In this document: positions 36,377 to 45,125 of the stretch, piece by piece
Layout of the letters: every line of letters starts with the position of its first letter
Position numbering within the stretch: the stretch's first letter is position 1
Translations under genes and position numbers: made by a program
Notes under the pieces: model-generated
Told to the model about the DNA's origin: nothing
What the model saw: only the letters and a program-made list of their open reading frames with translations
The model's database searches: none
Assembly (NCBI GenBank): GCA_963727015.1
Contig: CAVSEV010000002.1
Span: forward strand, 1 to 64,000
Source of the DNA: DATFVJ01 sp963727015
GTDB lineage: Bacteria > Actinomycetota > Actinomycetes > Streptosporangiales > Streptosporangiaceae
Reading direction: 5' to 3'
DNA: 64,000 bases

Positions 36377-36446
36377 GGCGCGCTCATGATCCCTGATCGC
36401 GTTAACCTGCCCGGCGCGCTCATGCCCTGATCGCGTTAACCTGCCC
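36377..36446 (+). repeat. 34/36-bp direct repeat x2
   Basis: GGCGCGCTCATG(AT)CCCTGATCGC followed by GTTAACCTGCCC in both; the copies differ only by two bases present in the first. Confidence 0.8.
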
Positions 36447-36485
36447 GCACTATTTGCAGGCCAGCTAACACGATTTCGGATCATG
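36385..36485. repeat. 101-bp inverted-repeat element with CATGATCC ends
   Basis: The left arm CATGATCC-CTG-ATCGCGTTAAC and the right arm read on the other strand CATGATCC-GAA-ATCGTGTTAGC agree in 16 of 19 positions ignoring the spacer differences. Same end as the element at 17914-17980, whose arms also run into GTAAACTTGCC-like sequence. No coding capacity. Confidence 0.55.
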
Positions 36486-36668
36486 GTCGGGCTTTCCCCC
36501 GAGCTCGAGCTGCCTCGCGGGCCTTTCAGGCCCCCGAGCCCCAGCGGTCACATGCGTGTTAGCCGCCGTCCTTATATTATATGAACACGCCATTATGAAC
36601 ACGCCGCACATATCTCGCACAGCACCGGGACCGGAATCCCGTGCCGGCTGCGGTGGCTTCGTGAGCAG

Positions 36669-36823
36669 GGCGCCACAGGCAGGCGCCACGGACAGGACCA
36701 CAGGCGGGCGCCACAGACGGGCGCCACAGACGGGCGCCACAGGCAGGCGCCACAGACGGGCACCACAGGCGGGCGCCACAGACGGGCGCCACAGGGAGGC
36801 GCCACGGACGGGCACCACAAGCG
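36669..36823. repeat. 15-bp tandem array, unit GCGCCACAGACGGGC, about 10 copies
   Basis: Units vary between CAGACGG, CAGGCAG, CAGGCGG, CAGGGAG and CGGACGG. A multiple of 3, so both strands stay open; the minus strand reads CGARLWRPSVAP repeats. No start with a ribosome site, so treated as non-coding. Confidence 0.8.
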
Positions 36824-36873
36824 GGACCGCTGAATCATCCCCGCCCGTCATCGGTGTCAGGAGCCGGTATTGT

Positions 36874-38139
36874 TCAGCCCCCGCCCGTGACATAGCACCA
36901 CCTGGTCCACCAGGCGGTCATCGTCGTGCCGTCAGAGCCGTCGGCGATGACACCAATCTGGGCGCTGTCGATGACCCAGACCATCCGGAAGCCGCCGCTG
37001 CGGGTATCGGCGCAGCCGAGCATCCCGGCCGGGACGCCATTGTGCGCCCAGGTGCCGAGCCGATAGCCGGCGGCGCAATCTCCCCTGTCGACGAAGCCAA
37101 CTGTGTTGTTCTCGAACCACGCCTGGGCGGAGCCCATGTCGGAGAACTGTACGACCAGGGGCCGCAGCGTGGGCCCCGCCGCGACGGCCTGGCAGTTGAC
37201 GGCCGCGACGACGCCGCTGACCTCCAGGTCGGCCCGGCCGGTGCAGCCGGTCAGGTCGCCCGGGTCCAACCGGTTCACCAGCTGCTGCTCGCCAACCGTG
37301 AGCGAGGGTGCCGGGCTGGGCGACGTGCTGGCCGGCGCGGCTGGCGGTGTCATGGTAGGCGCAACGTTCGGCGGATTTCGCACCCAGAATGCGCATCTGT
37401 TGAGACCGAGCTTTGCGATCGCCTTCTCCCAGGCGAGGAGGGAGGTCAGGACCTTGTCCCCATCGCTCAACTCGGTGGCGACCTGCGGAGGGGGCTGCGA
37501 GCTGGGCGAACCCGGGGTGCGGTCTACCGCCGTCTGCAGCAGGTTGGAGAAGGTTTCCATGCTGGAGACCAGCGCGTTGCCGGTGCTGATAACGGCCCCG
37601 ACCTCGGCCGCGCGGTCATCCTTCGGGGTTTGCAGGGCGCCCAGGTCGCCCATTTGCTTGCTGAGGCTGCCCTCAGCGACGATGAAGTTACGTAGCCGGC
37701 CAACCGCCTGCTGGGTGGAGGAACCGTTCTGGCCGGCCGTCGAGGGCGGGGACGGGGCTAGCCCATCGAAAAGGGATAATTGCAGCGAACCGATGTCCTG
37801 GTCGCAGACGGCGTTGGCTTGGCGCACCCAGGTGGCGGTGGTGGGACCTGGCGGCCCTTGGAGGGCTAGGTATGTCAGGTACGTGCCCGTGATCGTCGCG
37901 GCGAAAGTGAGGATCCCGGCGACGGCCTTGACGAAGGGGCTGATCCCGCGCAGCCCGCGGCGCGGCGCCGGCTTCCAGAACTGCCAGCCTGCCGGCGGCG
38001 GCGGCCACGACGGGTCGGGATGCCAGCCAGCCTGCGGCTGCCAATCGGCCGGCGGCGCTGGCCAGCCGGGCGGCGGGTTGAAGACCCACGACTTGCCCTT
38101 GGAGTCTGCCGGTCGCGGCGGTAAGCCTGCGGATGCCAT
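36874..38139 (-). CDS. Single-pass membrane protein with W/P-rich N-terminus; unknown function
   Basis: 421 residues, intact. The N-terminus (~18-55) is built of PPGWPAPPADWQP/AGWHPDPSWPPPPAGWQ motifs like the DUF2510-type Trp-Pro repeats at actinobacterial membrane protein N-termini. One membrane helix at ~70-92 (AVAGILTFAATITGTYLTYLAL). The outside part has one helical region (VRQANAVCDQDIGSLQLSLF..), a Pro/Ser/Thr linker (~255-280) and a C-terminal domain with four Cys (LTGCTGRAD, AAVNCQA, RGDCAAGY, LGCADT) probably in two disulphides. It resembles serine/threonine-kinase-associated or septal proteins in layout only; I assign no function. Confidence 0.75.
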   Translation of the reverse strand: MASAGLPPRPADSKGKSWVFNPPPGWPAPPADWQPQAGWHPDPSWPPPPAGWQFWKPAPRRGLRGISPFVKAVAGILTFAATITGTYLTYLALQGPPGPTTATWVRQANAVCDQDIGSLQLSLFDGLAPSPPSTAGQNGSSTQQAVGRLRNFIVAEGSLSKQMGDLGALQTPKDDRAAEVGAVISTGNALVSSMETFSNLLQTAVDRTPGSPSSQPPPQVATELSDGDKVLTSLLAWEKAIAKLGLNRCAFWVRNPPNVAPTMTPPAAPASTSPSPAPSLTVGEQQLVNRLDPGDLTGCTGRADLEVSGVVAAVNCQAVAAGPTLRPLVVQFSDMGSAQAWFENNTVGFVDRGDCAAGYRLGTWAHNGVPAGMLGCADTRSGGFRMVWVIDSAQIGVIADGSDGTTMTAWWTRWCYVTGGG

Positions 38140-38618
38140 TACCCCCCCTGGCTACGGAAGGCGCACGCCGGTTCCCTGTATATGCGCGGTTCATCCCCTC
38201 CGAGTACACAAACAGTAACGCGCTAGGGTCGATCAGGGTTGACAAGAATAAGATGACAAAAAGGTATCCAGGCGGCGAGGCTAGGGCGCGACTTTGCCAC
38301 CCGAGGCTCCCGTTCTTGAGCAACCGCCCGTTCTTGAGTCACCGCCCGTTCTTGAGCCACCGCCCGTTCTTGACCAACCGCCCAGTCTTGAGTAACCGCC
38401 CGTTCTTGAGTAACCGCCCAGTCTTGAGTAACCGCCCAGTCTTGAGCAACCGCCCGTTCTTGAGTAACGGCCCATTCTTGAGCAACCGCGCAGGTGACCG
38501 GGGCCTGTGGGCGCGCGGGCTATGGCCAGCGTCACGGACGTGGGGTCAGCCCGGTCGGTCCGCGCCCGGGTGGGTCGCCGCGAGGTCGCGGCTGGGCAGC
38601 CGGGATATTGTCGCGTCT
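38140..38618. other. 479-bp region dominated by an 18-bp tandem array
   Basis: It contains the array 38309-38488 and a less GC-rich stretch at 38195-38275 (GTAACGCGC..TGACAAGAATAAGATGACAAAAAGG) that could be the promoter area of the minus-strand membrane protein. The plus-strand open frame across it reads NRPFLS hexapeptides only because the unit is 18 bp. Confidence 0.6.
38309..38488. repeat. 18-bp tandem array, exactly 10 copies of CCCGTTCTTGAGTAACCG
   Basis: Ten contiguous 18-bp units. Variable positions: CCC(G/A)(T/G)TC.. and GAG(T/C)(A/C)ACCG; one unit has GACCAACCG. The complement CGGTTACTCAAGAACGGG shares 14 bases (TTACTCAAGAACGG) with the right arm of the 17914-17980 element. Confidence 0.9.
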
Positions 38619-39197
38619 GTGGCCCACGACCTCGTCGCCGAGGGGCGCAGGATCCTCGCGGAAGGGCTTGCCGAGCCGCCCGCACGCCTGAGCAGGCGGC
38701 ACCGGCTTGCCGCACTCGCGGCGGATGTGGACGGCGACGTCGCCGCGGTGCTTTTCGCCCGCCGCGGGACAAGCGGCCAGCCATGCTTCGAGGTCGTGCT
38801 GTTCGAAAAGCGTGCCGCCGGCTGGGAGAGCCCGGGCGGCAGCGGCGGGGCGGCAGAAGACGACATCCTCGATGAGCGGCCACCTTCAGCATCACTCGGC
38901 GCCGCGCTGCGCTGGGAGGGCGGCGGGGCATGCCAGGGTCTTGCGCAGCGCCCGCTGGCGGGGTGGCGGCTAGGCCGGCGGGGCGGCCGGTGGCTCAATC
39001 ACACGCTGGTCCGTGCCGCGGCCGAGACCCGCCAGGTGCGCGTCCGCGGCGCACATGGCGAACGGACGCTCACGGTGCCACGTCACGGCCAGCTGATCGT
39101 GGTCTGGCGCGGCGGCGCCGCGCCCTCGCTCACCCCGTGGTCGGAAAATGGGGTGAGCATCGGACCCGAGGTCTCGGTCACCTCCGGCGGATGGTGA
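38619..39197 (+). CDS. Hypothetical protein
   Basis: 192 residues from GTG 38619 (VAHDLVAEGRRILAEGLAEPPARLSRRHRLAALAADVDGDVAAVLFARR). The middle reads PCFEVVLFEKRAAGWESPGGSGG, and the end RQVRVRGAHGERTLTVPRHGQLIVVWRGG.. with strand-like alternation, giving a small mixed alpha/beta protein. I do not recognise the family. The open frame extends left through the 18-bp array, but that part lacks coding character, so the start is inferred. Confidence 0.6.
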   Translation: MAHDLVAEGRRILAEGLAEPPARLSRRHRLAALAADVDGDVAAVLFARRGTSGQPCFEVVLFEKRAAGWESPGGSGGAAEDDILDERPPSASLGAALRWEGGGACQGLAQRPLAGWRLGRRGGRWLNHTLVRAAAETRQVRVRGAHGERTLTVPRHGQLIVVWRGGAAPSLTPWSENGVSIGPEVSVTSGGW

Positions 39198-39312
39198 CGG
39201 TACGGCAGCCGTCCAGGGCGGCGATCGGGGCCAGCAGTGGCGAAGTGCAGCGCGAGCCGTTATGGATAAAGCGCGCAAGCCGTTATGGATAAATGGGGAG
39301 GTCAGCTGGCCT

Positions 39313-39978
39313 TTACCAGCCGCGGTCTCGCCACTCCTTCAGGTGCGGCCGTTCGTTGCCGAGCGTTGTGTCCTTGCCGTGACCCGGGTAGACCCACGTG
39401 CCGTCAGGCAACGGCCGGAACACCCGCTCCTCAAGGTCGTCCATGAGCTGGCCGAAACGGGCCGCGTCGCCCTGCGTGTTGCCTGGCCCGCCAGGGAACA
39501 GGCTGTCGCCGGTGAACAGATGCGGGGTCTCGGCAAGCTCACCTGCCGCGTCGTAACACAGCGCGACGCTGCCCGGAGTGTGGCCGCGCAGGTGGATGAC
39601 ACCGAGCACCGCGTCACCGACGCGGACCTCGTCGCCGCCGGAGACTGGTTCTGTTACCTCGACCGGGAGGGCCGCTGCGTCGGCGGGGTGCGCTGCGACT
39701 GGCGCGCCCGTCGCCTGCTGCACCTGGCGCAGCGCCTGCCAGTGGTCCTGGTGGCGGTGGGTGGTGACGATCCGCGACAGGTGCGTGCCGCCGATGAGCT
39801 CGAGTAGCCTGCCTGCCTCGTTGGCCGCGTCGATGAGCAGCAGTTCGCCTGTCGCCGCGCATCGCAGCAGGTAGGCGTTGTTGTCGAAGGGGCCCACGGC
39901 GACCTTGGTCACGGTAAGGCCGGGCAGTTCCCTGACATCGGGCGGGCCGCCGACGACGACGTCTCCTGTGTAGCTCAA
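39313..39978 (-). CDS. Metallo-beta-lactamase-fold hydrolase, glyoxalase II-like
   Basis: 221 residues. Zinc motif TTHRHQDHW, then HLRGHTPGSVALC (metal His), GDSLFPGGPGNTQGD (bridging Asp) and a final VYPGHGKDTTLGNE (His). This fits the hydroxyacylglutathione hydrolase-like branch; as actinobacteria use mycothiol, a mycothiol thioester is a plausible substrate (inference). Intact, with all metal ligands. Confidence 0.88.
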   Translation of the reverse strand: MSYTGDVVVGGPPDVRELPGLTVTKVAVGPFDNNAYLLRCAATGELLLIDAANEAGRLLELIGGTHLSRIVTTHRHQDHWQALRQVQQATGAPVAAHPADAAALPVEVTEPVSGGDEVRVGDAVLGVIHLRGHTPGSVALCYDAAGELAETPHLFTGDSLFPGGPGNTQGDAARFGQLMDDLEERVFRPLPDGTWVYPGHGKDTTLGNERPHLKEWRDRGW

Positions 39979-40087
39979 CCTGATCCTCCCTGCGTCGTGG
40001 CTTCCCTGGAAAGTGCTCCGGGTGCGCGCCGCCGTGGTTCCACCGGCGCGGACGTCCTTATGATCGTAGGCCGCTCTTATCCGCGGT

Positions 40088-40190
40088 TCAGGTGAGGCCG
40101 GCGTCGGGTGCCAGGAGCGCGATCTGGGTCCTGTTGCCGAACCCGAGCTTGGTCAGGATGTGCGAGATTTGGGCCTTGACGGTGGGCACC
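40088..40190 (-). pseudogene. C-terminal fragment of a LuxR/NarL-type response regulator
   Basis: The minus strand reads TVKAQISHILTKLGFGNRTQ followed by IALLAPDAGLT and a stop: the DNA-recognition and last helices of a LuxR HTH. Everything upstream (receiver domain, first HTH helix) is missing; the sequence changes at ~40190 into short tandem repeats. Confidence 0.75.
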
Positions 40191-40198
40191 CTTTACGT

Positions 40199-40245
40199 GG
40201 GCCGCCAGTTACTCCGGCCGCCAGTTACTCCGGCCGCCAGCCGCG
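40199..40245. repeat. 16-bp tandem repeat, about 2.5 copies
   Basis: GGCCGCCAGTTACTCC twice, then GGCCGCCAG. It lies at the break point of the LuxR fragment and overlaps the 3' end of the next gene. Confidence 0.75.
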
Positions 40246-41043
40246 ACCTTCGTTCGGCGACCATGCGGGAAGCCGCGGTAGTGCGCCGACCGGCGTGACG
40301 GTAAGGCCGTCACCTGCGCCCCTGCCGATCAGCCAGGCGAGCAGCAGGTGCGCGGGCCCGGTGACAGTGCAGGGCTCCTGGATCGTCGCGGCGGCCGTGC
40401 TTGCTGTTTCCGGCGTGCTTGCCGCCCTTGGCGCGTCTTGCTGGCCCGACGTCGCGGGAATGCCGATTTCGACGGTGTGCCCGGCTACCTCGATGCGGCA
40501 CGCGGGCACGTCTGGCCGGTGCGCGAGGTCCGCCGCGGCGAGCGGCAATTCAAGTGCCACGAAGGACTCGGGCCAGCCGTCAGCGCCGAACCCGGCATCG
40601 AGGTCGACGTGATGGATCTCCACTTCGGCCAGCCGCCGCATCAGCGTGAACCAGGCGGGATGCTCGGGACCGCGCATGCCCTGGACGAGAGCCTGCCATG
40701 CCTGCCCGGTCAGGGTCGCCGCCGCCGCGCTGAACGCGGCAGCGGAGTCGCGCAGATCGGCGAGGAGTTCCGCGGCACCCCGGCCGGCGCCGACCGCTAT
40801 CCCCGCGTCGCGAGCTTCCGCGCTCGGATACTGCGGGATCTTCGTGCCGGTCCGCGCCCAGACGAGCAGGTTACGCAGCCCGTCCGCGTTGCGGGCGACG
40901 TGCGTGACGAGGTGGCCGCGCGTCCAGCCGGGCAGCGCCGACGCCTGGCGGACGTCATGATCGCTGAGCCTGCCTACCGTAATTAACAGTCGCGCCGTCG
41001 CCTCGTCGACCTGCTGCCGCAGAGTCCCAGGGTCAGCTTCCAC
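40225..41043 (-). CDS. Mycothiol-dependent maleylpyruvate isomerase family protein (MDMPI/DinB-like)
   Basis: 272 residues from GTG 41043, with GGGAGGAG ~7 nt upstream. The N-terminal four-helix metal-binding domain has typical parts: LRQQVDEATARLLITVGRLSDHDVRQASALPGWTRGHLVTHVARNADGLRNLL and, later, RRLAEVEIHHVDLDAGF (metal His). A C-terminal SCP2-like part follows (HLLLAWLIGRG). Members use mycothiol for isomerisation or thiol transfer; the actual substrate is open. The frame is open up to 41562 but only spurious sequence lies before GTG 41043. Confidence 0.85.
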   Translation of the reverse strand: MEADPGTLRQQVDEATARLLITVGRLSDHDVRQASALPGWTRGHLVTHVARNADGLRNLLVWARTGTKIPQYPSAEARDAGIAVGAGRGAAELLADLRDSAAAFSAAAATLTGQAWQALVQGMRGPEHPAWFTLMRRLAEVEIHHVDLDAGFGADGWPESFVALELPLAAADLAHRPDVPACRIEVAGHTVEIGIPATSGQQDAPRAASTPETASTAAATIQEPCTVTGPAHLLLAWLIGRGAGDGLTVTPVGALPRLPAWSPNEGRGWRPE

Positions 41044-41505
41044 CGGCGCTCCTCCCAATCGCTGCGGACCATCCTCTCTGGCGTACCCCGCCAGTGGCCA
41101 CACGCCACCGTGGCCGGGCATCCGCACCCGGGCACCGTCCCCCGCCGTCACTCGCGCGGTCCCCCGCACCGTGCACCGCAGCGGCGGGGGCCTGTTCTCC
41201 GCATGGAATGCCGCCGCAAGTAGCCGCGTTGACGTGCCTGGCATGGCATGGGTTGCCGGACCGCCCGACAGGGCTGGACAGCTGCCCCGGTGGTGCGGGC
41301 CAGTTCGGTGGTCCACTCGCAACCTCCCCTTGGGGCAGGGCGCGGCGAAGCACCCGGACGTGCTCGCGTTGGGCGGCCTCCGGGATCCCCTGGTGCGGTG
41401 CTCGCCTGGCGACATCCCGGAAGCCCACGGGTTTGTCACCCCCCGCGGATACCATGACCAGGCACCCATGTGCCGGGAGGAATAGGGCCGTAAAGGAATC
41501 GGCTG
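41044..41505. other. 462-bp intergenic region upstream of uvrA
   Basis: Divergent spacer between the MDMPI gene and uvrA. I see no gene, no repeat array and no clear LexA box (GAAC-N4-GTTC). Open frames on both strands are of GC-rich chance type. Confidence 0.6.
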
Positions 41506-44379
41506 ATGAAGATCGGGAGCGTCGTGGCTGATCGTCTCATCGTTCGCGGGGCACGCGAGCACAACTTGAAAGACGTCTCGCTCGACCTGCCGAGAGACGC
41601 CCTCATCGTCTTCACCGGGCTGTCCGGCTCGGGCAAGTCGAGCCTCGCGTTCGACACGATTTTTGCTGAGGGTCAGCGTCGTTACGTGGAGTCGCTGTCG
41701 GCGTATGCCCGTCAGTTCCTCGGTCAGATGGACAAGCCGGATGTGGACTTCATCGAAGGCCTGTCGCCCGCCGTATCCATCGACCAGAAGGGCACGAGCA
41801 GGAACCCGCGATCAACTGTCGGGACGATCACCGAAGTCTACGACTACCTCCGGCTGCTCTACGCGCGCATCGGCAAGCCGCATTGCCCCGTCTGCGGCCG
41901 GCCGATCGCGCGGCAGCAGCCGCAGCAGATCGTGGACCGGATGCTCGAACTCGATGAAGGGACCAGGTTCCAGGTACTCGCGCCTGTCGTGCGGGGCCGC
42001 AAGGGCGAGTACACGGAACTGTTTCGCGAACTGCAGACCAAGGGGTACTCACGGGCCCGCGTCGATGGCGTGATCGTGCGTCTCGACGAAGCGACGGCCG
42101 GTCAGCTGCCTGCGCTCAAGAAGTACGAGAAGCACGATATCGAGGTGGTCGTCGACCGGCTCGCGGTGAAGGATAGCGCGCGGCGGCGGCTGACGGACTC
42201 GGTGGAGACAGCGCTGACGCTGTCCGGCGGCCTCGTCATTGCCGACCTGGTTGACCTGCCCGCCGACGAATCGCACAGAGAGCGGATGTTCTCCGAGCAC
42301 CTCGCCTGCCTCTACGACGACCTGTCGTTCGAGGAACTTGAGCCGCGCTCGTTCTCGTTCAACTCACCCTGGGGCGCATGCCCGGACTGTACTGGTCTCG
42401 GGACCCGGATGGAGGTGGACCCCGAGCTTGTCGTTCCTGACCCGGGCAAGACTCTCGCCGAGGGCGCGATCTCGCCCTGGAGCGGCGGGCACGTCGCCGA
42501 CTACTTCATCAGGCTGATCGAAGCGCTCGGCGCCGCGCTCGGATTCAGCACCGACACGCCGTGGCAGCGGCTGCCCGCGAAGGCCAGGGACGCGCTGCTG
42601 CGCGGCTACGACGCCCAGGTGCATGTCCGCTACCGCAACCGTTACGGTCGCGAGCGCTCGTACTACACCTCGTTCGAGGGTGCCATCCCTTACATTGAGC
42701 GCCGTCACTCGGACGCGGAGAGCGATTCGAGCAGGGAACGGTTCGCGAGCTTCATGCGTGAGGTGCCGTGCCCGGCGTGTCATGGCAGCAGGCTCAAGCC
42801 GGTCGCGCTCGCCGTCAGCATCGGCGGCAAGTCGATCGCCGATATCTGCGCCATGCCCATTGGCGAGCTGGCGAAATTCCTGCTCGCGCTGGACCTGTCC
42901 GAACGGGACAAGCACATCGCGGAACGCGTGCTCAAGGAGGTAAACGCCCGCCTTGGCTTCCTGCTCGACGTCGGGCTGGACTACCTCACCTTGGATCGTG
43001 CGTCAGCGACGCTGGCCGGAGGTGAGGCGCAGCGGATCCGGCTGGCCACGCAGATCGGATCCGGGCTCGTGGGCGTGCTCTACGTACTCGATGAGCCGTC
43101 CATCGGGCTGCATCAGCGGGACAATCACCGGTTGCTCGAGACCCTGATCAGGCTACGTGACTTGGGCAACACCCTGATCGTGGTCGAGCATGACGAGGAC
43201 ACCATCCGGACAGCCGACTGGGTGGTGGACATTGGCCCTGGTGCGGGGGAGCACGGTGGCACAATCGTGGTTTCCGGGCCTGTCGGTGAGCTGATCGCCA
43301 ACGAGAATTCGCTGACTGGCGCGTATTTGTCGGGCCGCAGGAGCATTCACGTACCTGAACATCGGCGCCGCGTTTCCAAGAGCCGCCAGCTGGTGGTCAA
43401 GGGCGCACGGGAGCACAACCTGCAGGGTATTGACGTCGCGCTCCCGCTCGGCTGCCTGGTCGCAGTTACCGGCGTTTCAGGCTCGGGTAAGTCGACGCTC
43501 GTCAACGACATCCTGTATCTGGCGCTCGCCAGGGAGTTGCACGGCGCGCGCACCCAGCCAGGAAAGCACCTGCGGATCACCGGGATGCAGCACCTGGACA
43601 AGGTCGTGCACGTCGACCAGAGCCCGATCGGCCGTACCCCGCGTTCCAACCCCGCCACCTACACCGGAGTGTTCGACCATATCCGCCGGCTGTTCGCGCA
43701 GACCACCGAGGCCAAAATCCGCGGGTACCAGCCCGGCAGGTTCTCGTTCAACGTCAAGGGCGGCAGGTGCGAGGCGTGCTCGGGCGACGGCACTATCAAG
43801 ATCGAGATGCAGTTTCTCCCTGACGTGTACGTGCCTTGTGAGGTGTGCAACGGCGCCCGCTACAACCGGGAGACGCTGGAGGTCCACTACAAGGGAAAGA
43901 CGATCTCCGAGGTTCTCGACATGCCAATCGAGGAGGCCGCGAGCTTCTTCGAGGCTGTCCCGCCGATCCGGCGCCATATGCAGACCCTCACCGACGTGGG
44001 CCTCGGCTACGTGCGGCTCGGCCAGCCTGCCCCAACCCTGTCCGGCGGCGAGGCGCAGCGGGTGAAGCTGGCGTCGGAGTTGCAGCGCCGTGCCACCGGC
44101 CGGACCGTTTACGTGCTTGACGAGCCGACCACTGGCCTGCACTTCGAGGACATCGGCAAGCTGCTCGGGGTGCTCGGCCGCCTCGTCGACGCGGGCAATT
44201 CGGTGATCGTCATCGAGCACAACCTCGATGTGATCAAAACGGCTGACTGGATCATCGACATGGGCCCGGAGGGAGGCTCACGCGGCGGGCTGGTGATCGC
44301 CACCGGAACGCCGGAGCAGGTGGCGCGGACCGAGGAGAGCTACACCGGCCAGTTCCTCTCGAAGGTTCTGGGCGGATGA
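41506..44379 (+). CDS. uvrA: Excinuclease ABC subunit A
   Basis: 957 residues, full length. First ATPase: Walker A GLSGSGKSS (~32-40). Zinc-binding Cys appear as CPVCGRP, CPDCTGLG and CPACHGSRLKP. Signature LAGGEAQRIRLA and Walker B LYVLDEPSIGLHQRDN. Second ATPase: GVSGSGKSTLVNDI, CEACSGDGTIKIEM..CEVCNGARYN zinc finger, SGGEAQRVKLASEL, VYVLDEPTTGLHFEDI. It recognises bulky DNA lesions and loads UvrB. ATG 41506 or GTG 41524 (VADRLIVRG) may be the start. Intact over 2.9 kb, in contrast to recN and tlyA. Its stop overlaps the next ATG. Confidence 0.97.
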   Translation: MKIGSVVADRLIVRGAREHNLKDVSLDLPRDALIVFTGLSGSGKSSLAFDTIFAEGQRRYVESLSAYARQFLGQMDKPDVDFIEGLSPAVSIDQKGTSRNPRSTVGTITEVYDYLRLLYARIGKPHCPVCGRPIARQQPQQIVDRMLELDEGTRFQVLAPVVRGRKGEYTELFRELQTKGYSRARVDGVIVRLDEATAGQLPALKKYEKHDIEVVVDRLAVKDSARRRLTDSVETALTLSGGLVIADLVDLPADESHRERMFSEHLACLYDDLSFEELEPRSFSFNSPWGACPDCTGLGTRMEVDPELVVPDPGKTLAEGAISPWSGGHVADYFIRLIEALGAALGFSTDTPWQRLPAKARDALLRGYDAQVHVRYRNRYGRERSYYTSFEGAIPYIERRHSDAESDSSRERFASFMREVPCPACHGSRLKPVALAVSIGGKSIADICAMPIGELAKFLLALDLSERDKHIAERVLKEVNARLGFLLDVGLDYLTLDRASATLAGGEAQRIRLATQIGSGLVGVLYVLDEPSIGLHQRDNHRLLETLIRLRDLGNTLIVVEHDEDTIRTADWVVDIGPGAGEHGGTIVVSGPVGELIANENSLTGAYLSGRRSIHVPEHRRRVSKSRQLVVKGAREHNLQGIDVALPLGCLVAVTGVSGSGKSTLVNDILYLALARELHGARTQPGKHLRITGMQHLDKVVHVDQSPIGRTPRSNPATYTGVFDHIRRLFAQTTEAKIRGYQPGRFSFNVKGGRCEACSGDGTIKIEMQFLPDVYVPCEVCNGARYNRETLEVHYKGKTISEVLDMPIEEAASFFEAVPPIRRHMQTLTDVGLGYVRLGQPAPTLSGGEAQRVKLASELQRRATGRTVYVLDEPTTGLHFEDIGKLLGVLGRLVDAGNSVIVIEHNLDVIKTADWIIDMGPEGGSRGGLVIATGTPEQVARTEESYTGQFLSKVLGG

Positions 44380-45125
44380 TCCGCGGCGCGGCTGCCGGCA
44401 GCCGTAGTGCTGGCACACCCGGTGAGGTCACGGCGGGCGAGGTCACGGCGGGCGAGGTCACCGTCGCCACCTCCCATGGCGACGCGGCCGTTGTGCTCGA
44501 CCGGGCGGCGGAGCCTGCGTTCGTGCTCGCGCTTACCCATGGCGCCGCCGGCGGCGTGGACGCATCCGACCTGCTTGCCGTACGCGATGCCGCGCTGGCG
44601 CTCGGCGGAACCGTCGCCAGGGTCATCCAGGCCTACCGGGTCCGCGGCGCACGCGCGCCCGGCTCGGCCGCCAGGCAGGACGAGTCGTGGATCGAGGTCA
44701 TGGCCGCCCTGCCGGCACTGGTCGCAGGCCCACGGGCAAACGCGGCACCAGAACCCGGCGGGCGCCACGCCCCTGCCGAGCCGCCGGGCCGCGATCTGCC
44801 GTTGATCCAGGGTGGCCGGAGCAACGGCGCGCGGGTCGCCTGCCGCACTGCGGCTGCGGCGGGGGCACATGCGGTGATCGCCTTGGCCTTCCCGCTCCAT
44901 CCGCCAGGCCGTCCAGAACGTTCGCGCCGCAGCGAACTGCTTGCTGCTGGTGCCGATGTGCTCGCGGTGAGTGGCAGCAGGGACCCGTTCGGCATCCCTG
45001 ACGCGGCCGACGTCACTCGTCTCGTGGTGCTTACGGGGGAGGGGCACCCGTTGTCGAAGAATCCGACAGCAGTGGGCGCGGCGGTTACGGCTTGGCTTCG
45101 CCCGCGGATGTCAGGCAGCCGATGA
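44376..45125 (+). CDS. Alpha/beta hydrolase, KANSL3/TEX30-like
   Basis: 249 residues. FVLALTHGAAGGVDASDLLAV carries the oxyanion region, IQGGRSNGARVACRTAA the nucleophile elbow (GRSNG), AVIALAFPLHPPGRPERSR and LAVSGSRDPFG the acid region. This is the dienelactone hydrolase-like/KANSL3-TEX30 group; substrate unknown. The N-terminus carries a GEVTA repeat (x3, 12-15 bp units at 44421-44460). ATGA overlap with uvrA means coupled translation. Its end overlaps the convergent DUF5999 gene by 15 bp. Confidence 0.85.
   Translation: MIRGAAAGSRSAGTPGEVTAGEVTAGEVTVATSHGDAAVVLDRAAEPAFVLALTHGAAGGVDASDLLAVRDAALALGGTVARVIQAYRVRGARAPGSAARQDESWIEVMAALPALVAGPRANAAPEPGGRHAPAEPPGRDLPLIQGGRSNGARVACRTAAAAGAHAVIALAFPLHPPGRPERSRRSELLAAGADVLAVSGSRDPFGIPDAADVTRLVVLTGEGHPLSKNPTAVGAAVTAWLRPRMSGSR

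Larger units (their letters stand above)
36187..36873. other. 687-bp region made almost entirely of repeats
   Basis: From left: 8-bp array (36233-36296), direct repeat and CATGATCC inverted-repeat element (36377-36485), an AT-rich patch (36565-36605, TTATATTATATGAACACG with ATGAACACGC twice) and a 15-bp array (36669-36823). Long open frames here on both strands are translations of the repeats. I see no gene. Confidence 0.7.

Noticed and set aside
36465..36893. Minus-strand protein with CGARLWRPSVAP repeats
   Set aside because: The frame is a by-product of a 15-bp array that is open in several frames; no ribosome site or conserved flank.
38309..38488. CRISPR array
   Set aside because: Units are directly contiguous with no spacers and no cas genes nearby; the same holds for the arrays at 36.2-36.8 and 56.2-56.4 kb.
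38133..38618. N-terminal extension of the 38619 gene reading NRPFLS repeats
   Set aside because: It comes from the 18-bp array and starts inside the coding end of the divergent membrane protein; normal coding character begins only near 38610.
41044..41505. SOS (LexA) box before uvrA
   Set aside because: I looked for GAAC-N4-GTTC and close forms in the spacer and found none convincing.
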